Position numbers and translations under genes: made by a program
The notes under the pieces: model-generated
Databases searched by the model: none
The model's input: the letters and a program-made list of their open reading frames with translations, nothing else
Told to the model about the DNA's origin: nothing
In this document: positions 9,342-16,987 of the stretch, piece by piece
Position numbering within the stretch: position 1 is the first letter of the stretch
How the letters are laid out: every line of letters starts with the position of its first letter
Assembly (NCBI GenBank): GCA_946405105.1
Contig: CAMJFY010000003.1
Location: forward strand, 42,922 to 106,921
Source of the DNA: an uncultured Caryophanales bacterium
GTDB taxonomy: Bacteria; Bacillota_I; Bacilli_A; Acholeplasmatales; Anaeroplasmataceae
Direction of reading: 5' to 3'
Length of the DNA: 64,000 nt

Positions 9342-9461
9342 TAAAGCGTTTTCATAGTTTTTCATATTTTCACATAATTTTCATAATTTTCTATAATTTC
9401 ATTTTCATTCACACATTTCTTTAATATAATGACATTATTTATGTATAAAATGAAAACGCTT
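9342..9461. repeat. Inverted repeat AAAGCGTTTTCAT and third TGACA dyad
   Basis: AAAGCGTTTTCAT near 9342-9354 is exactly inverted as ATGAAAACGCTTT at about 9449-9461, about 95 bp apart. The third TGACATTATTTATGT copy (9430-9446) sits inside. Between them are many TTTTCAT repeats. Function unknown. Confidence 0.5.
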
Positions 9462-9522
9462 TGATTTTTTCATATTTTCGATTATTTTTAAAATTTCTTT
9501 ATTTTGTTCGTGATTTAAAAAC

Positions 9523-9555
9523 AAAAAAATAGGCAACTTTTTATAGCTGCCTATT
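9523..9555 (-). terminator. Terminator of Fic-like gene
   Basis: Arms AATAGGCA (9528-9535) and TGCCTATT (9548-9555) are followed on the minus strand by seven Ts. It overlaps the stop codon of the gene it ends. Confidence 0.85.
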
Positions 9556-10624
9556 CTTCTATCATATCAAAAATATTAATTTGTTTATCTCTTCTAGATA
9601 GATCGTTATTACCAACTAGCTTAGTCCATGTAGCTGATCTACCAGTTCCATTTGAGATAATTTTGCCACTTTCTTTTAAGTCATTTAATGCTCTATTAAT
9701 AGTCGAATCTGACATATATGGGCATAAAGTTTTGATATCTTCTTTTGTAAAATTTTGTCCTAAAGATAGTATTGCAGATGCGGCTGCATCGACTTTACTG
9801 ATCTTAATATCCTTGTTGTATCTTGAATCTTGAGTCATATTTTCAACGCTTTGATAGCCTTCAATCATCAAATTAATGATCTCGTTGTTTAATAATGAAG
9901 TGTCTGAAAAGCCTTCTTTATAGCCGAAATTTGCCTTTGCAATAGCCATATTAAATTCTTCCATTTTGTTTGTATATAATTCGAAGTAACTTACGTATTT
10001 GAATACGTTAAAACGCTGACTTACTAACAAACAGTAGGTAATTAATATCGCCATAAACCTGTTGTGTTCAGTAAAATATTGTTGATTTATTAGGTCTGTA
10101 AAGAACTTTGTAATGACCTGAGTTGACTCGATTTTACGCTTAAATGCTCTTGCCATAAGTCTAATTAATTCATTAAAATCGTCTCTTCTAGAGACTCTTT
10201 TATCCTCACTTAGGAAGCCGTGGTTCTCTTTTACAATGTATGATGTAAAACCGAATTTTTTATCCTCAAAAATCTTATTTCCAAGCTGTAAAAATTCATT
10301 CGCATCTAGGATTAAATCTGTGCCCATTTCTTGGATTAGCTTAAACACAATTTTTAGATTTAAGACTATTTTTTCATCCTTTGTTTTTGGATTTGAATCC
10401 TTCCTAATCAGTAACTTTAGTCTTGCATCTGTAACATGTAATTCAAGCATTTTTGATGCAAAGATTACATCTCTTTCTACTGTATCAGATACAATCCCTT
10501 TCATGAAGTTCTTTAAAATTTCTTCGTAATAAAAATCTTTTCCCTTGTATGTGTAAAGCTTGGTAAGGTTACTTACAAGCTCATTTGTGTATAAAGTATT
10601 GTCTACAGTTTTGATACATTCCAT
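9551..10624 (-). CDS. Catalytically dead Fic-fold protein with C-terminal winged helix
   Basis: The 357-residue architecture follows Fic proteins of the COG3177 type: an N-terminal helical part (residues 20-100, with VTDARLKLLI...PKTKDEKIV resembling their conserved VxDxRL...PKTxDE region), a Fic core, and a C-terminal winged helix (about 290-335, FTKEDIKTLCPYMSDSTINRALNDL). The AMP-transfer motif HPFxxGNGR should lie at about 183-190 but reads YFTEHNRF, so the catalytic His and the nucleotide-binding GNG are gone. The inhibitory [S/T]xxxE[G/N] helix is SKMLEL, also altered. I infer a non-enzymatic DNA-binding or scaffold protein. It lies between the two mirrored repeat arms beside the dif-like site. 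A strong promoter overlaps a perfect dyad upstream. Family call from memory of motifs, not a search. Confidence 0.6.
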   Translation of the reverse strand: MECIKTVDNTLYTNELVSNLTKLYTYKGKDFYYEEILKNFMKGIVSDTVERDVIFASKMLELHVTDARLKLLIRKDSNPKTKDEKIVLNLKIVFKLIQEMGTDLILDANEFLQLGNKIFEDKKFGFTSYIVKENHGFLSEDKRVSRRDDFNELIRLMARAFKRKIESTQVITKFFTDLINQQYFTEHNRFMAILITYCLLVSQRFNVFKYVSYFELYTNKMEEFNMAIAKANFGYKEGFSDTSLLNNEIINLMIEGYQSVENMTQDSRYNKDIKISKVDAAASAILSLGQNFTKEDIKTLCPYMSDSTINRALNDLKESGKIISNGTGRSATWTKLVGNNDLSRRDKQINIFDMIEE

Positions 10625-10652
10625 TAAAATATCACCACCAAAATCACCTAGA

Positions 10653-10681
10653 ATTATAACAAAAAAACATAGTCATTTCAA
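10653..10681 (-). promoter_or_regulatory. Promoter of Fic-like gene
   Basis: On the minus strand TTGAAA (10681-10676), 17 nt, TATAAT (10658-10653). The -35 lies in the loop of the 10662-10701 dyad. Confidence 0.75.
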
Positions 10682-10701
10682 ACGTTTTGACTATGTTTTT
10701 T
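10662..10701. promoter_or_regulatory. Perfect 14-bp dyad over the Fic-like promoter
   Basis: AAAAAACATAGTCA (10662-10675) and TGACTATGTTTTTT (10688-10701) are exact inverted repeats around 12 nt that contain AAACGTTT. It could be an operator covering the -35 region, or a second U-tailed terminator behind the nucleoside kinase gene, which already has its own terminator at 10778-10807. Confidence 0.6.
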
Positions 10702-10777
10702 GAAAAATCTCTCTAATATGCTTTTATTCTTGTCTTGCTATAGAAGGCGGTTTATTTACTGATATTTCTCCAAAAAT

Positions 10778-10807
10778 GAAAAATACAGGCAATTTCGGCC
10801 TGTATTT
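10778..10807 (-). terminator. Terminator of nucleoside kinase gene
   Basis: AAATACAGGC/GCCTGTATTT stem (10781-10790, 10798-10807) with a T-rich tail on the minus strand. Confidence 0.85.
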
Positions 10808-12455
10808 AGCGTTTATCTTCAGTATAGAAAATCGAACCTCCGATGAATTCTCTTAATATCGAATTACATGGAATCCATTTATCTGAAATACTTTCATAGT
10901 ATTCAAGCAATAATAATAGTCTTCTAGCAGTTATATAATACTGTGAATCTGGCTTGATTTCCTTTAGAGCTGGGATAGCATGTTTAGCTAATACTAAAGG
11001 CTCATAAGCAAGCTCTGAATTGAATACTACATCAGCATTATTTTGGTATCTATAGATCCATTTAAATTCTCCTGCTCTAACTGATTGCCATGATGCAATT
11101 GTCTGCTCAGGAGGTGTATTTCTATTTTCTCTATCTCTTACCATTCTTCTTACTAGTCTCATATCAGACAATGAAATTGGTGTATGGTCATCAACTCTAT
11201 ATTGTCCTAATGGGGCTATAAATATTTTATATTTATTCTCAAGTGGGATTGATGGACATATAGCATCATCTAATCCGTGGATACCTTCAATTAAAATTGG
11301 CTGTCTTGAATCAATCTTAATTGGTTTACCAAATGTTCTTTTCTTAGTTTTAAAATTGAATTTTGGAAGAGCAACCTCTTCTCCATGTATAAGTCTGAAT
11401 ATTACATCATCAAATAGTTCTAGATCTAGAGCGTTTAGATGCTCGTAATCATATCTTCCTTTTTCGTCTAAAGGATATTTAGATGGATCGTCAAAATAGA
11501 AATCATCCATTGATATCATCAATGGAACTATACCTCTGGCATATAATTCTATTCTGATTCTATTAGTAAATGTTGTCTTACCACTAGATGATGGTCCGGC
11601 AACACAAATTAATCTTAATCTTTCTACTTCTTTGAATATTTTTCGTCCAATTTCAGCTATCTGATCGTTATGTCTTGTTTCACAAATGTTTATTAGTTCT
11701 AATGCTCTACCATTTCTAACCATTCCATTTATCTGATTAATTGTGTTAATTTTGATGATATTACTCCAGTAATTTGCTTCACGTAATACATCTCTAAATA
11801 CCTTTTCTTCATTGAAATCAGGGATTTCTCCCTTAGATTCTGATCTAGGATAGAAAATTAAGAATCCAGGTGAATAAAGTCTTAACTTAAATTTAGTGAT
11901 AAATCCAGTTGAAGGTAATGAATAATCATATAAGAAATCATAATAACCATCACATTCTGTGATAGGTATTTTCTCTATAGGAACATTTTTAATCATTTCT
12001 AGCTTATCATAGAAGCTTTGCTTCTTATAAATTTTCATTGCTTCTTCCTTCGATACAAGAGTATCGTGTATAGGAAGATCATCTTTGATTATTTTGATTA
12101 CTTCATTTTCTAGTCTTTTTAGATTTTCAGGTCCAAATGAATGTCCAAAATGAGATATTGAACAGAATATTGATCTAGAAATACTGTAATTGAATAACGC
12201 TCTAGCTGCTGGCCATAATCTTTTTATAGCCATCGCAATGACATATCTTAGAGTCGAAACATACATTTTTACTGCTCGAACGTCACTTAAATCGAGTAAT
12301 TCTACTATCGAATTGTCTTCTGGAATGTAGTTTAAATCCTTAATTTGGTTATTAACTTTTGCACAAATATAACGTCTATTTTTGTTCTCAATAATGTCCG
12401 AAATTCGTTGTGGTTGAGCCATTTCTAGCACTTTTCCACCTATTGTAATTTTCAT
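10806..12455 (-). CDS. TGS-domain nucleoside kinase (uridine kinase-like)
   Basis: The 549 residues show three parts: a TGS domain (1-65, MKITIGGKVLEM), a threonyl-tRNA-synthetase second-additional-domain-like part (about 70-215, with a degenerate SHFGH motif), and a uridine/phosphoribulokinase-type P-loop kinase (280-490). Walker A is GPSSSGKTT at 287-295, with DDFYFDDPSKYP and EGIHGLDD typical of uridine kinases. This fusion occurs in Firmicutes, Thermotoga and spirochaetes and is annotated as nucleoside kinase. Substrate not proven; pyrimidine nucleosides likely. The frame extends 24 codons upstream, but only the ATG at 12455 has a ribosome site (GGTGG, 8 nt) and begins at the TGS domain. 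Its leader carries terminus-repeat sequence. Confidence 0.85.
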   Translation of the reverse strand: MKITIGGKVLEMAQPQRISDIIENKNRRYICAKVNNQIKDLNYIPEDNSIVELLDLSDVRAVKMYVSTLRYVIAMAIKRLWPAARALFNYSISRSIFCSISHFGHSFGPENLKRLENEVIKIIKDDLPIHDTLVSKEEAMKIYKKQSFYDKLEMIKNVPIEKIPITECDGYYDFLYDYSLPSTGFITKFKLRLYSPGFLIFYPRSESKGEIPDFNEEKVFRDVLREANYWSNIIKINTINQINGMVRNGRALELINICETRHNDQIAEIGRKIFKEVERLRLICVAGPSSSGKTTFTNRIRIELYARGIVPLMISMDDFYFDDPSKYPLDEKGRYDYEHLNALDLELFDDVIFRLIHGEEVALPKFNFKTKKRTFGKPIKIDSRQPILIEGIHGLDDAICPSIPLENKYKIFIAPLGQYRVDDHTPISLSDMRLVRRMVRDRENRNTPPEQTIASWQSVRAGEFKWIYRYQNNADVVFNSELAYEPLVLAKHAIPALKEIKPDSQYYITARRLLLLLEYYESISDKWIPCNSILREFIGGSIFYTEDKR

Positions 12456-12533
12456 AGTTTTCACCACCAAAAATTTATTTTTCAAATTAAATCTAGTTTT
12501 AAAAATAAAATATGCGAATATAAACACAATAAA

Positions 12534-12576
12534 ATCTTGTTTAAAAAACTAGATAGGTTTTGAAATTTATTTTTTT
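12534..12576 (-). repeat. Terminus repeat, copy R1
   Basis: On the plus strand ATCTTGT (one change), 7 nt, ACTAGAT (12548-12554), then AGGTTTTGAAATTTA and a T run: the inverted form of the left copies. It lies inside the predicted leader of the nucleoside kinase gene. Confidence 0.75.
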
Positions 12577-12616
12577 ACCCTTTTTATACCCTTGTTTTAT
12601 TGTATCTATTTATATA

Positions 12617-12645
12617 ATTATACCATGAAAATGAAATATTTTCAA
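12617..12645 (-). promoter_or_regulatory. Promoter of nucleoside kinase gene
   Basis: On the minus strand TTGAAA (12645-12640), 17 nt, TGGTATAAT with the -10 at 12622-12617. Predicted leader about 155 nt. Confidence 0.7.
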
Positions 12646-12724
12646 TTTTTCAAGAGTCTCATAAATTATAAAGACTAGAAACTATAATATATTAAATTAA
12701 ATGTGAATATAAATATATTATTAG

Positions 12725-12766
12725 ATATGGTATTTAAAACTAGATAGACTCCGAAATATTTTTTTT
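12725..12766 (-). repeat. Terminus repeat, copy R2
   Basis: ATATGGT (two changes), 7 nt, ACTAGAT (12739-12745), then AGACTCCGAAATA and a T run. Opposite orientation to the left arm. Confidence 0.7.
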
Positions 12767-12983
12767 GATCCTCTATAAAGTGCCTAGCTATGCCACTTTT
12801 TTACATATTATTCTGGATGAAATCACCTTTTTATCTGAATATAAATTGTTCTGTATAAGTAAATTATTTACTATTTAAATATTATTGATAATATTTATTC
12901 TTCTATTTTTTATTTTTATAGATCATATTCAAATTTTGCTATCTATTTTTAAAAATTACAAAGTATAATGTAATTATATTAAT

Positions 12984-13022
12984 ATCTAGTAAATCAAACT
13001 AGATACCTACTCGAAATGTTTT
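12984..13022 (-). repeat. Terminus repeat, copy R3
   Basis: ATCTAGT (12984-12990), 7 nt, ACTAGAT (12998-13004), then ACCTACTCGAAATGTTTT. A second TCGAAATTT follows near 13032. Opposite orientation to the left arm. Confidence 0.85.
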
Positions 13023-13099
13023 AATTTCAGCTCGAAATTTGGTCTTTTTTTAATATATATTTATATATTCTAAGCTATTTCTCGTATTATTTTTCATGT

Positions 13100-13126
13100 A
13101 CGTACGTTCATGTGCGCATAATGCGC
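13100..13126. repeat. Right boundary motif with GCGCAT palindrome
   Basis: ACGTACGT (13100-13107) and TGCGCATAAT (13113-13122) mirror the pair at 7501-7519. The right copy extends into a perfect palindrome GCGCATAATGCGC (13114-13126). Confidence 0.6.
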
Positions 13127-13140
13127 GTAATGAAAAGGCA

Positions 13141-13166
13141 AAAATAAAAAGCCGTTTTCACGGCTT
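13141..13166 (-). terminator. Terminator of S24/S26-like gene
   Basis: AGCCGT/ACGGCT stem (13151-13156, 13161-13166), loop of four, then T4AT5 on the minus strand. Confidence 0.85.
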
Positions 13167-13172
13167 AATATT

Positions 13173-14069
13173 TTAATTTTCTTCAGAATCTCCAGCATCA
13201 TAAGTTGCTTTATATGATTCTTCTTCCTTTTTCTTTTCATCATCAAATTCTTCAATTGATGCATCATCATCAAGTAATTGTTCATCTTGAGCTTCCTCAG
13301 CTTCTTCAGCAGGCTCTTCATAATCAACTACCTCATCCTCATCTGTGATTTCATTTGGATCAATTGGGTTACCAAATTCATCAACATATTGGATTTCCTC
13401 TTCCTGAGGCTGTAATGTTTCAGAATTTTCTAACTGTCTTACAAGCTCATCTGGATCTAGGAATGATGATAATTCAGAATCAAGGTCGAAGTCATACTTA
13501 TATTGCTGAGCATCTTGTTGTTGTTGCTCAGTAATATTTTGCATAGCATTCTCTAATGCTTGGTTGTTAATATCATCTTCGTAATCTAGTACTCTGTCTT
13601 TTAATCTAAAGTAAGCTAGATTTACCTTTCTAAATACATAAATTTTCTTTGTAGGATTTAATGAGAAGCTTAAGAATCTTTTCTTTCTTTGTCTTCCGAT
13701 TACTTTACCAATAATATCTTCCTTATGTATAATGTGATATTCCTTTTCATGATCACCAGCTACATAGATATTCATATCTTTAAATTTTATAATACGTCTG
13801 ATGAAATATTCATCATGAGTTTTATATAAAACTAAATCCTTTTTCTCTAATCTTTGAGGTGTTCTAATATGAGCATAATCTCCAACCCTCAAAAGTGGCT
13901 TATTCATGTCATCTTCAATTTTTAAGGTTCCGATTAGACCATGTGTTACTCTATCTAGAACAATATCGAGTCCGTTGACGTCAAGTTTTTCTTCGACTTC
14001 CTCAACCTCTTCTTTTTCTTCAACTTGTTCTAGTAACTCAGGGCCTTCAACTCTTTGAAATTTTCTCAT
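13173..14069 (-). CDS. S24/S26-peptidase-like protein lacking catalytic residues, acidic tail
   Basis: 298 residues. After an acidic N-terminus, residues about 35-135 follow the signal-peptidase/LexA-like S24/S26 fold: DMNKPLLRVGDYAHI, then KKDLVLYKTHDEYFIRRIIKF, then YVAGDHEKEYHIIHKEDIIGKVIG. Active members have S-M-x-P at the first motif; here it is D-M-N-K-P. The Lys expected before the R-I-I strand is Arg. It is therefore probably not a protease. The last 120 residues are low-complexity Glu/Asp/Gln. No signal peptide or membrane segment. Good ribosome site (GAGGGGA). Monocistronic with its own terminator. Role unknown. Confidence 0.65.
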   Translation of the reverse strand: MRKFQRVEGPELLEQVEEKEEVEEVEEKLDVNGLDIVLDRVTHGLIGTLKIEDDMNKPLLRVGDYAHIRTPQRLEKKDLVLYKTHDEYFIRRIIKFKDMNIYVAGDHEKEYHIIHKEDIIGKVIGRQRKKRFLSFSLNPTKKIYVFRKVNLAYFRLKDRVLDYEDDINNQALENAMQNITEQQQQDAQQYKYDFDLDSELSSFLDPDELVRQLENSETLQPQEEEIQYVDEFGNPIDPNEITDEDEVVDYEEPAEEAEEAQDEQLLDDDASIEEFDDEKKKEEESYKATYDAGDSEEN

Positions 14070-14245
14070 AGTGTCCCCTCTAATAATTCGATATTTATAT
14101 TATATAGAAATATCCTAAAAATTTCAAGTGTGCTCTATACATTTAGATGTAGCCTTTATTTTAATCTATATTATCTTTTTCAATTATCTATTAGCAAATA
14201 CTGGTTGAAATGATAAAAACTAAAAAAATGGGCAATTTTAAGGCT

Positions 14246-14278
14246 TAAAAAGAAAAATAGGCGTTATTTTCGCCTATT
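14246..14278 (-). terminator. Terminator of parE-parC
   Basis: AATAGGCG/CGCCTATT stem (14256-14263, 14271-14278) with a T-rich tail on the minus strand; overlaps the parC stop. Confidence 0.85.
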
Positions 14279-16985
14279 CCTCATCAAATAAAGATATTTT
14301 CTTATATTTTATCTCTTTTTTTTCTTCATTTTCTGATTCATCAATTGAATCATCAATTTTTTTGCCTGTCTCTTTAGCTAGGATTGCATCTAACTCATCA
14401 AATATGCCTTGTGATGAAGCTTTCTTAGCTGTAACGATAGGAGTTTCCTCCTCGATACCAAAGTCATCTGTAAATAGGTCATGCTTAACTTCAACTAGAT
14501 ATTCAGGTGATACTACATCATCTGGCTTAGATGGCTCTGGTAATACCATGCCAACTAATTCCTTTAATGTATTATCAGCTGGAGTTAATTGCTTACCAGC
14601 ATCTGAAACATTATATTTTAGGTTGAATGCATCAATTGAATCAGATCCATTCTTATACATTAATGAAATCTTTACATTCTCTTTGTATTGGTTTGGAGTC
14701 ATCTTTTTAGCATCAATTAATAGATATGGATTTGATTTTAATTTCTTAATAACTGGGTTTCCTGATCTTGAACGCTTAGTTAATAAGACATCAGTAACCT
14801 TCATTCTCTTAATTGTTTGTCTGTTAGTTAATAATAAGAAGTCATCATTCTTATTACAATATACTACAGATACAACCTCATCACCATTCTTTAAATTGAT
14901 AGATTTAACTCCACCAGCATTAGTTCCATATAATGAAATATCAGTTGCTCTAAAGCGTAGAGCTTCAGCATTTTTTGTAAATACCATTATTTCAAGTGGG
15001 TCCTTAATCATATCTACAGATACAAGCTCATCGTCATTACATTTCATTGCTCTAACTGGCTTAATATATCTTTGTAGCTGGAAGCCACTTAATAATGTTT
15101 GCTTCATTATACCCTTCTTAGTAGCTAATACTAATGAATATGGCTCATTGAAATTAGATATTGAGAATACAGCAACAAATTTTTCATTTGCTGATGTAGA
15201 TACTAATGTTGATATGAATGTACCAACCTCTTTGAATTTAGCCTCTGGAATCTTAAATACTGGAAGGTAAATGAAGTTTCCTAGGTTAGTAAAGATTAAT
15301 AATGTATCTAGAGTAGAAACCTCTTTTAGGAATAATACTGAATCATTTTCCTTTAAGCCATTTGATTTGGCAGCATTATATGCTTTAAGGTTTGCTCGCT
15401 TTAGGTATCCTTCCTTAGATACAGATACCATTGTTTGTTCTTTAGAGATTAAATCTGTTTCATCAATCTTGATAGATTGAACCTCATCAACAATTTCTGT
15501 TCTTCTTGGAACAACTAAATTCTTATTTACCTCAGCTAACTCATGCTTAATGACTTTTAATAATTCCTTTTCAGAAGATAAAATCTTGTTGTATTCTAAA
15601 ATGTTATTATTTAGAGTTACATTTTCTTCTTGAAGTGCCATTATATCTTGATGAGATAATGAGTATAAACGCATCATAACGATAGCCTCAGCCTGTTCAG
15701 GTGAGAATTCGAATTCTTTTACTAAGTTATCGATAGAGTCTTGCTTATTCTTACTATGTCTGATGATTGCGATAACTTCATCAGTTACATCTAGCATTTT
15801 GATTAAGCCTTCTACGATGTGTAATCTCTTTTTAGCTTTCTTTAAATCGAAATTAGTTCTATTTGTAACTACATCCTTTTGATGCTCAATATAAGCATCT
15901 AATATTGGTAATACACCAAGTCTCATTGGACGCTTATTACAAATAGCTACCATATTATAATTACAGTTTGTTTGTAATTCAGTGTTCTTAAAGAAGAAAT
16001 TAATGATTGCGTCTACATTGGCATCCTTCTTTAAATCAATTGCGATTCTTAGACCATCTCTACCTGATTCATCTCTTACCTCGATTACATCAGGTACCTT
16101 ACCATCCATTCTTAGCTGTTCCATCTTTTTAACTGTTTGTGATTTAAAGATATCATAAGGAATTTCTGTGATGACAATTCTCTTTTGTCCATCCTTATTC
16201 ATATCTTCGATTTCATATTTACTTCTTATACAAACACTTCCAGATCCTGTTAGGAATGCTTCTCTAATGGCATCTCTACCCATTACGATACCACCAGTAG
16301 GGAAGTCTGGACCAGGCATAATTTCAAGTAGGTCATCTACGGTCATATTAGGGTTATTAATTCTTTCAATTGTAGCATTAATAACTTCGTTAATATTATG
16401 TGTTGGAATATATGTTGCATAACCTGAAGAAATACCCATACTACCATTAACTAATAGATTTGGGAATCTTGCAGGTAAAACTGTAGGCTCTACCTCTTCG
16501 TCATCGAAGTTTGGAACGAATGGTACAGTTTGTTTTTCAATATCCTCTAATAGATATTCTGAATTCTTAGATAATCTAATTTCAGTATAACGCATTGCGG
16601 CTGGACCATCACCATCGATTGAACCGTTATTACCGTGCATATCGATAAGTGGAACACCCATTTTCCACTTTTGTGACATACGAACTAATGCTTCATAAAT
16701 AGATGAGTCACCATGAGGGTGGTATTTACCCATAACCTCACCGACGATTCTTGCTGATTTTTTATATGGAGCATTTGCTGTAACCTTTAATGCATTCATA
16801 CCATAAAGGATACGTCTTTGAACTGGCTTTAAACCATCTCTAATATCTGGGATAGCACGCTCTTGGATGATATATTTAGAATATCTACCAAATCTATCAC
16901 CTAGTGCTTCCTCTAATTTTAATTCTTCAAATTTTTCAGCTAGGAAAATATCAAGCTTCTTCTTTAATGTTTCTTGCTTCGCCAT
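14274..16985 (-). CDS. parC: DNA topoisomerase IV subunit A
   Basis: Breakage-reunion subunit of topoisomerase IV, which decatenates daughter chromosomes. The catalytic tyrosine is Y133 ([10 protein letters not shown]). The quinolone-determining helix [15 protein letters not shown] carries Ser94 and Glu98, the unmutated residues. A coiled-coil tower with its globular domain follows (about 330-480), then a C-terminal beta-pinwheel with degenerate repeats. The 903 residues are about 100 longer than usual because of an acidic, Lys-rich tail after residue 790. The ATG follows the parE stop by 2 nt with GGAG upstream, so parE and parC are one operon. Assigned to ParC, not GyrA, by the partner and the missing GyrA-box (QRRGGKG). 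Confidence 0.93.
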   Translation of the reverse strand: MAKQETLKKKLDIFLAEKFEELKLEEALGDRFGRYSKYIIQERAIPDIRDGLKPVQRRILYGMNALKVTANAPYKKSARIVGEVMGKYHPHGDSSIYEALVRMSQKWKMGVPLIDMHGNNGSIDGDGPAAMRYTEIRLSKNSEYLLEDIEKQTVPFVPNFDDEEVEPTVLPARFPNLLVNGSMGISSGYATYIPTHNINEVINATIERINNPNMTVDDLLEIMPGPDFPTGGIVMGRDAIREAFLTGSGSVCIRSKYEIEDMNKDGQKRIVITEIPYDIFKSQTVKKMEQLRMDGKVPDVIEVRDESGRDGLRIAIDLKKDANVDAIINFFFKNTELQTNCNYNMVAICNKRPMRLGVLPILDAYIEHQKDVVTNRTNFDLKKAKKRLHIVEGLIKMLDVTDEVIAIIRHSKNKQDSIDNLVKEFEFSPEQAEAIVMMRLYSLSHQDIMALQEENVTLNNNILEYNKILSSEKELLKVIKHELAEVNKNLVVPRRTEIVDEVQSIKIDETDLISKEQTMVSVSKEGYLKRANLKAYNAAKSNGLKENDSVLFLKEVSTLDTLLIFTNLGNFIYLPVFKIPEAKFKEVGTFISTLVSTSANEKFVAVFSISNFNEPYSLVLATKKGIMKQTLLSGFQLQRYIKPVRAMKCNDDELVSVDMIKDPLEIMVFTKNAEALRFRATDISLYGTNAGGVKSINLKNGDEVVSVVYCNKNDDFLLLTNRQTIKRMKVTDVLLTKRSRSGNPVIKKLKSNPYLLIDAKKMTPNQYKENVKISLMYKNGSDSIDAFNLKYNVSDAGKQLTPADNTLKELVGMVLPEPSKPDDVVSPEYLVEVKHDLFTDDFGIEEETPIVTAKKASSQGIFDELDAILAKETGKKIDDSIDESENEEKKEIKYKKISLFDEE

Positions 16986-16987
16986 GA

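Larger units (their letters stand above)
7520..9522. other. 2-kb gene-free region, candidate replication terminus
   Basis: No open frame here has a ribosome site or plausible protein; two ORFs of 98 and 61 codons were rejected. Plus-strand genes end at 7461 and minus-strand genes begin at 9551, so transcription converges here. The sequence is unlike nearby genes: many TCGA and CG words, several A tracts followed by TTTCGAA, and recurrent GCCTAAAAAAAT words (7527, 8448, 8914 areas). Left of the dif-like site the plus strand leans purine-rich and G-rich; to the right it leans C/T-rich (rough counts by eye). A long-range inverted pair GGCCATTTTTAG/CTAAAAATGGCC (about 7724 and 8439) is present. 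It holds three mirrored-repeat copies, a dif-like site and three TGACA dyads. Confidence 0.7.
12456..13140. other. 0.7-kb gene-free right arm of the mirrored terminus repeats
   Basis: No credible gene. It holds three repeat copies in the orientation opposite to the left arm, a further lone ATCTAGT at 12491, the nucleoside kinase promoter and leader, an orphan hairpin with T run near 12778-12802, and a boundary motif at 13100-13126. Extremely A+T-rich elsewhere. Confidence 0.7.

Noticed and set aside
7501..13126. Reading the mirrored repeats as a transposon with terminal inverted repeats
   Set aside because: No transposase, no target duplication, and the repeats are many short copies rather than one pair of ends. 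An ancient insertion is still possible.
13094..13327. 77-codon ORF overlapping the end of the S24-like gene
   Set aside because: Met/Lys/Leu-rich shadow of the acidic repeat tail in another frame; spans the terminator.
14362..15270. 302-codon plus-strand ORF inside parC
   Set aside because: Antisense shadow of parC with no ribosome site and Ser-rich composition typical of reversed coding sequence.
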